Assembly: GCA_023399455.1 (NCBI GenBank)
Contig: JAEWPN010000008.1
Span: 1-21,795, forward strand
From: Bacillota bacterium
GTDB lineage: Bacteria; Bacillota; Clostridia; Lachnospirales; Lachnospiraceae
Reading direction: 5' to 3'
DNA: 21,795 bases
The translations under genes were made by a program, and so were the position numbers. Positions within the stretch are counted from its first letter, which is position 1. Each line of letters opens with the position of its first letter. This document shows, piece by piece, positions 1 through 7,226 of the stretch. Below the pieces are notes generated by a model. The model worked only from the letters and a program-made list of their open reading frames with translations. It was not told the DNA's origin and made no database searches.

Positions 1-1
1 A

Positions 2-46
2 TCTGAAGAAACTGGCAATGTGGCGTTGGAAAGAGCGCCATTTTAG
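2..46 (+). CDS. possible 3' end of an upstream gene (partial)
   Basis: One reading frame entering from the left edge is open for 14 codons and stops with TAG at 44-46, just before a strong hairpin at 81-117. That position suits the tail of a gene, but 14 residues are too few to identify anything. A second frame stays open to about 105, inside the hairpin, so the frame choice is uncertain. Confidence 0.2.
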   Translation, partial: SEETGNVALERAPF

Positions 47-80
47 CTCTGTTTTTATAACATTTTACGTAATAATTAGA

Positions 81-117
81 AATAACCCTGTTTTCGCATA
101 TTGAAAACGGGGTTATT
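81..117 (+). terminator. strong 15-bp hairpin, probable terminator
   Basis: The arms 81-95 and 103-117 pair over 15 bp with one G-T wobble, around a 7-nt loop. The hairpin begins with AATAA and ends with TTATT, so it could serve either direction. It sits at the start of a stretch with no convincing gene and probably ends transcription of whatever lies to the left. Confidence 0.6.
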
Positions 118-134
118 TGACAGTCTGGAGTCGT

Positions 135-166
135 CCGGAACAGATTTCCGGCCGGCTTATTTTTTT
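135..166 (+). terminator. small GC-rich hairpin followed by a T-run
   Basis: CCGGAA at 135-140 pairs with TTCCGG at 146-151 around a 5-nt loop. A T-rich tract broken by one A follows from 157 to 166. It lies 18 bases after the larger hairpin, so the two may act as a tandem terminator. Confidence 0.4.
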
Positions 167-326
167 ATCTTTCCTTTTGTGCGGTCCATAGTAAATAATC
201 CATTGCAAAATCTAAAATATGAGTCTGCCCGGTGAGTGCAATACCGTTTTCCGTACTCTCATCTTTTTCGTATGCGGCACATATATTTTTCTAAGATGAA
301 GAGAAAAAGGAAAAAGGGTAAACGGT
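167..326. other. leader region of the PAP2 gene, no clear element
   Basis: No gene is supported here. A TTGCAA at 203-208 lacks a matching -10 box at a proper distance, so no promoter is called. The only clear signal is the purine-rich stretch AGGAAAAAGGG just before the ATG at 327, a usable ribosome binding site. Confidence 0.4.
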
Positions 327-887
327 ATGACCGAAGCTTTTATCCGTTTGGACAGCAGCATCCTATTATTTATACAAGACTTTCTGAGAAATAATACTTT
401 AACTTCAATTTTTATCTTTATCACCAACTTAGGGAACAGGGGATTTATATGGACGTTGATTTCTATCCTCCTTTTCATTTTCCCCAAAACGAGAAAAATA
501 GGCTGTATGGGAATCTGTGCCCTAATTTTGTCAATGATTATCAATAATATGGTGCTGAAAAATCTGGTGGAAAGAAGCAGACCGTTTGATACAATAAATG
601 CTTTGGTACCGCTTATCCACAAACCGGCAGATTTTTCATTTCCGTCCGGCCATACGGCCAGTGCATTTGCGGCAGGATACATATTTTACAGAAAGCTGCC
701 TAAAAAAATAGGGATACCGATTCTTATACTGGCGTTTTTGATTGGTATATCGCGATTGTATTTAGGCGTTCATTATCCCAGCGATGTTATTGCGGGAATG
801 CTTTGCGGGATAACGATTAGTTATATGGCAGAGGTGATAATCAATGCATTGTTCAAAGGCATGCACCGTTCTGAACATCCGAAGTAA
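327..887 (+). CDS. PAP2-family membrane phosphatase
   Basis: This 186-residue integral membrane protein carries all three signatures of the type 2 phosphatidic acid phosphatase family. They are a K-x6-R-P motif at residues 78-86, PSGH at 106-109, and S-R-x5-H-x3-D at about 142-153, which supply the phosphate-binding residues and the catalytic histidine pair. Hydrophobic segments lie near 26-52, 58-76, 109-122, 128-142 and 154-175. Family members remove phosphate from lipid pyrophosphates or phosphatidic acid, often undecaprenyl pyrophosphate at the outer membrane face. The exact lipid cannot be told from sequence. The length is typical for small bacterial members. The gene appears to stand alone, with terminator-like hairpins upstream and a folded repeat just after its stop codon. 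Confidence 0.9.
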   Translation: MTEAFIRLDSSILLFIQDFLRNNTLTSIFIFITNLGNRGFIWTLISILLFIFPKTRKIGCMGICALILSMIINNMVLKNLVERSRPFDTINALVPLIHKPADFSFPSGHTASAFAAGYIFYRKLPKKIGIPILILAFLIGISRLYLGVHYPSDVIAGMLCGITISYMAEVIINALFKGMHRSEHPK

Positions 888-888
888 T

Positions 889-1047
889 TTTGTAACAGTT
901 CAGCCGAAGGCTGAACTGTTACAAATGATGCACAGAAATTATGCAGAATGCATAATTTCGCGCATGAATACCTCGGGTTTTCTGTGACCTTCGCTTCGCT
1001 CCACTCACAAAAAACACCTCGCGGTACCATAGGCTGAACTGTTACAT
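889..1047. repeat. compact folded intergenic repeat (MITE/REP-like)
   Basis: A perfect 17-bp inverted repeat with a GAA loop (889-905 / 909-925) is followed by a second perfect 10-bp hairpin (935-944 / 950-959). A third, imperfect fold around 975-1015 contains the self-complementary stretch TTCGCTTCGC. A third copy of GGCTGAACTGTTAC lies at 1032-1045, directly before a run of eight T at 1050-1057. The arm at 892-905 can pair with either 909-922 or 1032-1045. Such nested dyads are typical of small non-autonomous repeats scattered between genes. No transposase is present and no target duplication was identified. Copy number cannot be judged from one window. Confidence 0.6.
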
Positions 1048-1074
1048 AATTTTTTTTGTTTTATGATATTATTG

Positions 1075-1102
1075 TTGACATTTACTGTAAAATGTGCATA
1101 AT
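1075..1102 (+). promoter_or_regulatory. promoter of the arabinoside operon
   Basis: A perfect TTGACA -35 box at 1075-1080 is followed after 16 bp by CATAAT at 1097-1102. ATAATA at 1098-1103 with a 17-bp spacer is an equivalent reading. Transcription would start near 1109, just before the first LacI-type operator. Confidence 0.75.
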
Positions 1103-1111
1103 AATATTTAT

Positions 1112-1129
1112 AGAGTACACGTGTACGCA
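1112..1129. promoter_or_regulatory. LacI-type operator O1
   Basis: The core GTACACGTGTAC at 1115-1126 is a perfect 12-bp palindrome, centred on CpG as LacI-family operators are. It lies about +4 to +21 relative to the predicted start, where a bound repressor would block RNA polymerase. Aligned on CACGTG it shares 14 of 18 positions with the second site at 1202-1219. The likely binder is the LacI-family protein at 6207-7208. Confidence 0.7.
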
Positions 1130-1151
1130 TAAAAAAATACATAAGTGCAGA

Positions 1152-1189
1152 GGCAAATTCAAGATATAAATGTTAATTAAGAATTTGCC
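1152..1189. promoter_or_regulatory. 9-bp inverted repeat in the leader, between the two operators
   Basis: GGCAAATTC at 1152-1160 and GAATTTGCC at 1181-1189 are perfect inverted repeats around a 20-nt AT-rich loop. In the mRNA this makes a stem-loop upstream of the ribosome binding site. There is no T-run, so it is not an intrinsic terminator. It could stabilise the 5' end or be a further protein-binding site. Confidence 0.4.
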
Positions 1190-1201
1190 ATTAACTGGAG
1201 G

Positions 1202-1219
1202 TGCGTACACGTGAACGCA
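1202..1219. promoter_or_regulatory. LacI-type operator O2
   Basis: TGCGTACACGTGAACGCA is an 18-bp palindrome with a single mismatched pair, around the same CACGTG centre as O1. The two centres are exactly 90 bp apart, suitable for DNA looping or for a downstream roadblock. O2 contains an in-frame GTG at 1211 that could be mistaken for the start of the following gene. Confidence 0.7.
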
Positions 1220-1249
1220 CACGACAACTATTATTCAGGAGGTATAGAA

Positions 1250-2572
1250 ATGAAAAAGCTATTAAGTATCGTATTGGCTGTGACTATGGTATCTTCCCTG
1301 TTAGCAGGATGCGGAAGTAATAGTACGGCGGAGACAACCACCGGAGAGAAAGCGGAGACAATGCAGACAGAAACCGCGGCCGGTGATGAGGCAAAGGCCG
1401 GGACAGGGGATAAGGTTACGCTTAAGTTCTGGAATGTGTTTACGGGTTCGGACGGAGACATTCTCCGCGAGATCGTAGATAACTACAATAAGACGAATAC
1501 AGATAACATCGAGATCGAGATGGATATCATGCCCAATGATGTTTTGCAGCAAAAGCTTCCGGCATCGATAGCAACTGGAACCGCACCGGATATTGTCCTG
1601 TTCGGCGTGGAAAATATCGCTCCTTATGTAAGCAATGATTCGCTGGAGGATATCAGCGATTTCTGGGAGAAGGAAGGCGTGGACAAAAGCAACTTTCTGG
1701 AGAATGTAACCGAGCTGTCCTACGTGGAAGGTAAGCTTTACGGAACACCTATGCAGTATAATGTCTCTTATCTGTATTGGAATAAGGACTTATTTGAGGC
1801 GGCAGGTCTGGACCCCGATACGCCTCCGGCAACAATGGAAGAGCTTGCGGAATATGCACAAAAGCTTACGGATACTTCCAAAAATCAATTTGGCCTTGCA
1901 TTGCCGACAAACACAACATATATGCAGTTCCTTTGGGCAAACGGCGGAGATGCCAATGACCCTTCGGAGAATAAGAATTTATTAGATTCTCAGGAAAATC
2001 TAAAGACCTTGGAATGGTTGCAGGATCTGGCATTCAACAAGAAGGTAACTCCGGAGAACATAACTGGTTCCGACGCGGACGTTATGCTTCAGGCCGGCCA
2101 GATTGCTATGTACATGAGCGGGCCGTGGCAGATCAACGGCTTGAGAGCACAGGGGATTAATTTCGGTATTGCACCATGTGTGTCAGGTACCGCAGGCGCC
2201 TTTTCGCCCGCAGGAGGATGCAGCTATGTAATTCCGAAAGGAACCGGCGAGGCAGAAAAGGAAGCGGCATATAAATTCATGAAGTATTGGCTGAGCGATG
2301 AAATTTTAAAGGAATGGTCACAGAGAAACGGATTCCCGGTATGGTCGAAAACTTTGGCAGAGGATCCTGAGATTCAAAGCGATGAGGTGTTGAATTCGAT
2401 TTCCAAAGCAACGGAAATAGGACGTTCCTATAATCTGGGATATTCTCTTGCAAGCCAGATAGATAACGATGTCATGATCCCAATGTTTGAAAAGATAATT
2501 ACGGGTGCAGGAACGCCGGAAGCTGTTCTTAAGGAAGCATCTTCCGCCATGGATACGGTGCTCGCGCAGTAG
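1250..2572 (+). CDS. sugar ABC transporter substrate-binding lipoprotein
   Basis: This 440-residue protein belongs to the family 1 extracellular solute-binding proteins. It has a signal peptide ending in a lipobox (L-L-A-G-C, lipidated Cys21), a Thr/Glu-rich linker to about residue 55, and a typical binding fold. It would capture the substrate outside the membrane for the two permeases downstream. The neighbouring GH51 enzyme suggests arabinose-containing oligosaccharides, as for B. subtilis AraN; the ligand itself is inferred. I chose ATG 1250 because AGGAGG lies at 1237-1242 with 7-nt spacing and the signal peptide begins there. The in-frame GTG at 1211 is part of operator O2. A perfect hairpin follows the gene and may favour its expression over that of the permeases. 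Confidence 0.92.
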   Translation: MKKLLSIVLAVTMVSSLLAGCGSNSTAETTTGEKAETMQTETAAGDEAKAGTGDKVTLKFWNVFTGSDGDILREIVDNYNKTNTDNIEIEMDIMPNDVLQQKLPASIATGTAPDIVLFGVENIAPYVSNDSLEDISDFWEKEGVDKSNFLENVTELSYVEGKLYGTPMQYNVSYLYWNKDLFEAAGLDPDTPPATMEELAEYAQKLTDTSKNQFGLALPTNTTYMQFLWANGGDANDPSENKNLLDSQENLKTLEWLQDLAFNKKVTPENITGSDADVMLQAGQIAMYMSGPWQINGLRAQGINFGIAPCVSGTAGAFSPAGGCSYVIPKGTGEAEKEAAYKFMKYWLSDEILKEWSQRNGFPVWSKTLAEDPEIQSDEVLNSISKATEIGRSYNLGYSLASQIDNDVMIPMFEKIITGAGTPEAVLKEASSAMDTVLAQ

Positions 2573-2596
2573 AGGTCGAGTAGTATATTGATTCCC

Positions 2597-2626
2597 AAGA
2601 ATCCTGACAGACTTGTCAGGATTCTT
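2597..2626 (+). promoter_or_regulatory. intercistronic hairpin after the binding-protein gene
   Basis: AAGAATCCTGACA at 2597-2609 pairs perfectly with 2614-2626 around a 4-nt loop. No long T-run follows, so termination should be partial at most. Such structures between a binding-protein gene and its permease genes commonly protect the upstream mRNA from 3' decay. The result is more binding protein than membrane subunits. Confidence 0.65.
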
Positions 2627-2730
2627 CTCCTCAAGGCTGTGAGCGGTAAAGTAATGTATTATTTCAGTTCTGTTCCGGTCCTTAAGAAGTCAGAGACTGG
2701 AAAGCCGCAATTTATAAAGGAGTATAAGTT

Positions 2731-3624
2731 ATGAATAGAAAGAAAAAAAACAGACTTCAATATCAGAGAAGTGCCTATCTCTTTATCCTGCCATCCATGC
2801 TGATTCTCACAGTATTTGTCTTTGTTCCCCTGGGTGCCTCATTGATCATCAGTTTGTTGAATATGAATATTTTTATGAATGACATTTCTTTCGCAGGAAT
2901 GAAGAACTTTGTCAGGCTATTTAAGGATAGCAGAGTAAATAATGCTACCTTTAACAGCTTTTACTTTGCCCTGTTCGAAGTGCCTCTGCAGATAGGACTC
3001 GCCCTTATGTTCAGCTTGTTTGTTGCGAAGAATAACCGGTATACGAGAGCGCTGAGAACTATTTATTATTTGCCTTTTGTCTGTTCCATGACTGCCATAG
3101 GTATTGTATGGTCAATGCTCCTGGATCCGAATATGGGACTGGTTCCCTATCTGCTCAGACTGACAGGGGCAGGAAGCGTTTCCTTTTTGAAAGATCCGGC
3201 GCTTGCGATGCCCACTATTATTGCGGTCAGCGCATGGAAAGGCTTTGGTTATACATTGACACTGATAACGGCAGCCGTGCTTAACGTATCGGCATCCCTT
3301 TATGAGGCGGCGGAGATAGACGGCGCTAATTTATTCCGGAAATTCATACATATTACTATTCCCGGCATATGGCCTACCGTCAGTTTCTGTATTGTAACTA
3401 CGATGATCAGCGCATTGCAGATGTTTGATCAGGCTTATGTAATGACTCAGGGAGGTCCGTTAAATAAGACGGAAACCGTGGTCCAGTATATTTACGACAG
3501 AGGATTTCAGACGGCACCCTATGATTTGGGATATGCGTCCGCCATTTCCGTGTATCTGTTTATAATTATAGCTGTCATAACCTTTGTACTTAGAAGATTT
3601 GTATTGGAAAGGGGAGGCGAATAG
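2731..3624 (+). CDS. sugar ABC transporter permease, MalF/UgpA type
   Basis: This 297-residue inner-membrane permease is one of two subunits forming the sugar channel. Hydrophobic helices appear near residues 16-42, 73-98, 108-131, 160-185, 213-230 and 267-289. The conserved EAA loop that docks the ATPase is at about 192-211 (E-A-A-E-I-D-G-A followed by a conserved I-P). ATG 2731 has AAAGGAG at 2716-2722 with 8-nt spacing. It is separated from the binding-protein gene by 158 bp containing a hairpin and nearly abuts the second permease. By context it imports arabino-oligosaccharides (AraP-like). No ATP-binding subunit is encoded in the operon. Confidence 0.92.
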   Translation: MNRKKKNRLQYQRSAYLFILPSMLILTVFVFVPLGASLIISLLNMNIFMNDISFAGMKNFVRLFKDSRVNNATFNSFYFALFEVPLQIGLALMFSLFVAKNNRYTRALRTIYYLPFVCSMTAIGIVWSMLLDPNMGLVPYLLRLTGAGSVSFLKDPALAMPTIIAVSAWKGFGYTLTLITAAVLNVSASLYEAAEIDGANLFRKFIHITIPGIWPTVSFCIVTTMISALQMFDQAYVMTQGGPLNKTETVVQYIYDRGFQTAPYDLGYASAISVYLFIIIAVITFVLRRFVLERGGE

Positions 3625-3625
3625 G

Positions 3626-4477
3626 TTGAAGAAACAAGCTTTTTATGCAAATAAGAAAAAATGGAACTTAGGAAAGCTTCTGGGATTCCTTCTTACCTTT
3701 GGCATGATCATTTTAGTATTGGTGCCTATTATATGGCTGTTTGTATCCTCCTTTAAGACAGACAGCGGAGTGATAGCCTATCCGCCTCACTTTTTTCCTA
3801 CGGAGTGGACCTTTTCCCAATATCGATATGTGACTGAGAGCATTCCCATCTTTTCAATGACCAAAACGACCATAATTTTTGCCGGAGGCGTGACCATATT
3901 GAGTGTCTTATTCGATTCCATGGCCGGTTATGCTTTTGCAAGATTAAATTTTAGAGGCTCTAAGCTGCTTTTTTCTATTATATTGCTTACCATGATGGTT
4001 CCGTTCCAGATCATTATGACACCGCTCTATATTGAAATTTTTAAGCTGAAGCTTTTGGATACTTATTTAGGGCTGATTCTGCCCAGAGCTACAAGCGCGT
4101 TCGGTATTTATATGATGCGTTCGTTCTTTGCAGGACTTCCGAAATCACTTGAAGAATCCGGAAGAATAGAAGGAATGGGAGAATTCCGGATATTCCGCTC
4201 GCTGATGCTGCCGCTATGCAAGCCGGCACTGATAAGTCTGGGGATCTTCCACTTTATGAACAATTGGAACGATTTGCTTTATCCGCTCATGCTGACCAGT
4301 TCATCCGATAAAAGGACTCTATCGGCCGGACTTGCGGTACTTGTAGGGAATAAAGTGATCAAATACGGGCCTACGCTTGCGGCGACCATGATATCCCTGA
4401 TTCCGCTTTTGATTCTTTATCTCTTCTGCCAGAAATATTTTGTGGAAGGAATTGCCACTGCAGGGACAAAGGAATAA
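3626..4477 (+). CDS. sugar ABC transporter permease, MalG/AraQ type
   Basis: This is the second membrane subunit of the importer, 283 residues with about six transmembrane helices. Its EAA-type loop lies at about 175-196 (E-E-S-G-R-I-E-G-M-G, ending in L-P). I chose the TTG at 3626, one base after the TAG of the first permease, because GGGGAGG at 3611-3617 precedes it with 8-nt spacing. It also gives a normal N-terminus of charged residues before the first helix. An ATG at 3584 is in frame but lacks a ribosome binding site and would overlap the previous gene by 41 bases. The tight junction implies translational coupling and a 1:1 permease ratio. Confidence 0.9.
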   Translation: MKKQAFYANKKKWNLGKLLGFLLTFGMIILVLVPIIWLFVSSFKTDSGVIAYPPHFFPTEWTFSQYRYVTESIPIFSMTKTTIIFAGGVTILSVLFDSMAGYAFARLNFRGSKLLFSIILLTMMVPFQIIMTPLYIEIFKLKLLDTYLGLILPRATSAFGIYMMRSFFAGLPKSLEESGRIEGMGEFRIFRSLMLPLCKPALISLGIFHFMNNWNDLLYPLMLTSSSDKRTLSAGLAVLVGNKVIKYGPTLAATMISLIPLLILYLFCQKYFVEGIATAGTKE

Positions 4478-4550
4478 AATGCGAAATCATGCTTACATAA
4501 GAGGCTTTGTCGCAAAAGTAAAAGATACTGAAAGGAGTATAGTTTTAAAC

Positions 4551-6059
4551 ATGAAAGCAACAGTAATCGTTAACAAAGATTTTAGTAAGGGGAAAATAGA
4601 TAAGAGAATCTACAGCTCCTTTGTGGAACATATGGGCAGGGTAGTCTATTCGGGAATCTATGAGCCGGGGCATAAAAGTGCAGACGAGGATGGCTTCCGG
4701 CAGGATGTGCTTGAGAAAGTAAAAGAACTGGGAGTGACCGGAATCCGTTATCCGGGAGGTAATTTTGTATCCTGTTATGACTGGAGAGACGGAGTGGGTC
4801 CTGTAGAGAAACGTCCAAGGCGCCTGGAAATAGCCTGGAGAGCGATAGAGACTAATGAATTCGGCACCAACGAGTTCATGAAGTGGGCAAAAAAGGCGGG
4901 GATAGAGCCTATATTTGCCGTAAATCTCGGAACCAAGGGAATTGAAAATGCAGTTTCCCTAGTGGAATACTGCAATATAAAAGGGGGAACCTTGTACAGC
5001 GATATGCGAAAAGCGCATGGCGTGGAAGAACCTTATGGAATAGGACTCTGGTGTCTGGGAAATGAAATGGACGGAGACTGGCAGATAGGACATAAGCAGG
5101 CAGAGGAATATGGACGTTTGGCGCAGGAAACGGCAAAGGCGATGAAGCAGGTGGACAGCAGCATTCAATTGGTGTCCTGCGGCAGTTCCAAATCCGACAT
5201 GCAGACATATCCCGACTGGGAAGCGACAACCTTAAACTATACCTATGATTATGTAGATTACGTTTCGCTTCATCAATACTACGGAAATCAGGAAAAGGGG
5301 ACGCCGTTTTTCCTGGCGCAGTCACTGGATATGGAGAACTATATTAAGACTGTGATAGGGACCTGTGATTATGTAAAAGCGAAAAAGCGCTCGGAAAAGG
5401 AGTTGTATATCAGTTTCGACGAATGGGGAGTATGGTCCATTCCGGATACAGAGGTGGCATCGCAGGTGCATGAGGAGGCTTGGGAAGTGGCGCCCCACCT
5501 TAGTGAGCAGATTTATTCGCTGGAAGATTCCCTGCTTTTTGCAAGTATGATGATGAACTTTCTGAAATATGCAGACCGTATTAAGGTTGCCTGTCAGTCA
5601 TTGCTCACGAATATCAGTGCGGCAATCATGACAGAGCGTGGAGGAGATGTATGGGTGCAGCCGGTTTTCTATCCTTTTTCATGGATGGCCGGATACGGAC
5701 ATGGAGAAGTGCTGCGGGATGTCCTGCACTGTCCGGCATATTTTTGTGACGGATTTGGTGAGGTTCCATATGTAGATGAGGTAACTGTTTATAATGAAGA
5801 AAAGAGAGAGGCCGTATTGTTTGCGGTAAATCGCGGCGAAGAGGAAGCGGTCTCGCTTACGGTCTGTCTTCAGGGGTTTGAACCGCAGAGAGTGACAGAA
5901 CATCTGGCGCTAAGTCACCGGAACAAAAAGGCCACGAATCTTGTAAATCATGAAGAAGTAAAGCCGTATCATGTAACGGATAACGTACTGGAACGGGATG
6001 AGGTGATCTTAACTATGGAGCCGCTTTCCTTCCATATGATAAGGATAGAAGTGAAATAA
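4551..6059 (+). CDS. abfA: GH51 intracellular alpha-L-arabinofuranosidase
   Basis: This 502-residue enzyme resembles the family 51 glycoside hydrolases, such as Geobacillus AbfA, over its whole length. It removes terminal alpha-L-arabinofuranosyl groups from short arabinan or arabinoxylan oligosaccharides. The N-terminal block with E-H-M-G-R and I-Y-E-P-G-H, and R-Y-P-G-G-N-F, are family signatures. The predicted acid/base is Glu172 in GNEMDG and the nucleophile is Glu291 in FDEWGVW, three residues offset from the known Geobacillus pair. It has no signal peptide, so it acts in the cytoplasm on imported oligosaccharides. ATG 4551 starts the conserved N-terminus. AAAGGAG at 4531-4537 is somewhat far (13 nt) but no nearer in-frame start exists. 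It is the last gene of the operon. Confidence 0.95.
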   Translation: MKATVIVNKDFSKGKIDKRIYSSFVEHMGRVVYSGIYEPGHKSADEDGFRQDVLEKVKELGVTGIRYPGGNFVSCYDWRDGVGPVEKRPRRLEIAWRAIETNEFGTNEFMKWAKKAGIEPIFAVNLGTKGIENAVSLVEYCNIKGGTLYSDMRKAHGVEEPYGIGLWCLGNEMDGDWQIGHKQAEEYGRLAQETAKAMKQVDSSIQLVSCGSSKSDMQTYPDWEATTLNYTYDYVDYVSLHQYYGNQEKGTPFFLAQSLDMENYIKTVIGTCDYVKAKKRSEKELYISFDEWGVWSIPDTEVASQVHEEAWEVAPHLSEQIYSLEDSLLFASMMMNFLKYADRIKVACQSLLTNISAAIMTERGGDVWVQPVFYPFSWMAGYGHGEVLRDVLHCPAYFCDGFGEVPYVDEVTVYNEEKREAVLFAVNRGEEEAVSLTVCLQGFEPQRVTEHLALSHRNKKATNLVNHEEVKPYHVTDNVLERDEVILTMEPLSFHMIRIEVK

Positions 6060-6073
6060 AAGCGAAAGCATGA

Positions 6074-6100
6074 GTTACTGTGAAGGTCGTGAACAGTAAC
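6074..6100 (+). promoter_or_regulatory. 8-bp hairpin after the arabinofuranosidase gene
   Basis: GTTACTGT at 6074-6081 and ACAGTAAC at 6093-6100 are perfect inverted repeats around an 11-nt loop, just after the stop codon at 6059. There is no T-run. It may protect the mRNA 3' end or be part of a two-hairpin operon end together with the terminator at 6111. Confidence 0.35.
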
Positions 6101-6110
6101 CTTAAAGCCT

Positions 6111-6159
6111 GAGGCCGTAGTAAGATTCTCTAAAAGAATTTTTGCAACGGCCTCTTTTT
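6111..6159 (+). terminator. intrinsic terminator of the arabinoside operon
   Basis: GAGGCCGT at 6111-6118 pairs with ACGGCCTC at 6147-6154, followed by TTTTT. The enclosed sequence forms an inner stem (ATTCT / AGAAT), giving a long two-part hairpin. The 3' arm overlaps the -35 region of the next promoter. Confidence 0.75.
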
Positions 6160-6169
6160 ATGCTATACT
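6142..6169 (+). promoter_or_regulatory. promoter of the LacI-family regulator gene
   Basis: TTGCAA at 6142-6147 and TATACT at 6164-6169 are spaced 16 bp apart. Transcription would start near 6176. The ATG at 6180 would then be almost leaderless, while the ATG at 6207 gets a normal leader with a ribosome binding site. No CACGTG operator is visible here, so the regulator does not obviously control itself. Confidence 0.55.
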
Positions 6170-6206
6170 CTAAGAAAGAATGAGCGTAATGGAGGTTCTG
6201 CCAAAG

Positions 6207-7208
6207 ATGGGAATTACAACGAAAGAACTTGCAAAAATATGCGGTGTTTCAAGAACCACAGTCCATCGGGCATTGACGGATACGGGAAGAATTAATCCGC
6301 AGACGAAGGACGCGATATTAAAGGCCGCCAAGGACTATGATTACAGACCGGACCTTTTGGCGAGAGGGCTTGTAAAGGGACAGACCTTTTACATAGGAGT
6401 TATCGTGCTCGATGTGAATAACCGGTACTTTGCGCAAATGCTCAATGCTATTGAAATGGAAGCCAGAAAACACGGCTATTTTATTAATATCGCTCTGCAT
6501 GAGAACAATAAAGCGATGGAAAAGGAACAGATAATAAGGCTGGCGGATTACCGTGTGGATGGTATGATTCTTTCTTCTGTTAATCAGGGACAAGAGTATA
6601 AGGATTTTTTAAATAGCTTTGACATTCCTATTGTAACAATAGACAATAAGGTTGCTGAGGGAATTCCCTTCGTTGGGATCAAGGAGAGGGAAGCCGCCAG
6701 AGAAGCAGTACGGCGGATATTGGAAAAAGGATATGAGAAGATGGTATTCGTCTGCCCACCTCTTTCTGACCGCTATAAGGAAAATATTTATGTACATGAG
6801 CAGCGGCTTGAAGGCTTTAACGAGGCCATGCGTCAATATCCGGACAGGGAGGCAGTTGTTATTGATAAGAAAGATAACCTTAAGCTGTGTGCCGGCCAGC
6901 TGGAGGACTCGAAACGTACCGCCTTTTTCTGCTCCGGAGATATCTTCGCCCTTGAATTAATGAAATATTTGAAATCAAAAGGACTGGCCTCACCTGCGGA
7001 TTATGGAATTATGGGTTTCGACAATATCGATACTCTGGAATACGTTACCCCAAGGCTTTCAACTATTGATAATTCGGCAGAGCAGGTAGCCACCACTGCC
7101 GTGAATCTCCTTTTTGAATTAATTAATAAAGAAAAAACCGAGACGAAAAGGATATTGGATTTTGCTATAGTAGAGGGAGAAACCATAACTGCGCAGGCAG
7201 AGACATGA
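6207..7208 (+). CDS. LacI-family transcriptional regulator
   Basis: This 333-residue protein has the LacI layout. An N-terminal helix-turn-helix covers about residues 4-25 (T-T-K-E-L-A, then S-R-T-T-V-H-R), followed by a hinge helix with L-A-R-G-L at about 51-55 and a periplasmic-binding-protein-like sensor domain from about 60 onward. I prefer ATG 6207, with GGAGG at 6191-6195, over the ATG at 6180, which lies too close to the predicted transcription start. Its position right after the GH51 gene, and two LacI-type palindromes at the operon promoter, make it the probable repressor of the arabinoside operon. The inducer is probably arabinose or a small arabinoside (inference). Confidence 0.9.
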   Translation: MGITTKELAKICGVSRTTVHRALTDTGRINPQTKDAILKAAKDYDYRPDLLARGLVKGQTFYIGVIVLDVNNRYFAQMLNAIEMEARKHGYFINIALHENNKAMEKEQIIRLADYRVDGMILSSVNQGQEYKDFLNSFDIPIVTIDNKVAEGIPFVGIKEREAAREAVRRILEKGYEKMVFVCPPLSDRYKENIYVHEQRLEGFNEAMRQYPDREAVVIDKKDNLKLCAGQLEDSKRTAFFCSGDIFALELMKYLKSKGLASPADYGIMGFDNIDTLEYVTPRLSTIDNSAEQVATTAVNLLFELINKEKTETKRILDFAIVEGETITAQAET

Positions 7209-7226
7209 TAAATGGGAGGAATGCAT

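Noticed and set aside
821..1030. 69-codon minus-strand open frame over the folded repeat
   Set aside because: It lies mostly in the repeat with its hairpins, overlaps the PAP2 gene end and shows no plausible protein features. Such frames arise wherever the repeat occurs.
1211..1249. Upstream GTG start for the arabinoside-binding lipoprotein
   Set aside because: The GTG is inside the operator palindrome, has no ribosome binding site, and would place 13 polar residues ahead of a clean lipoprotein signal peptide.
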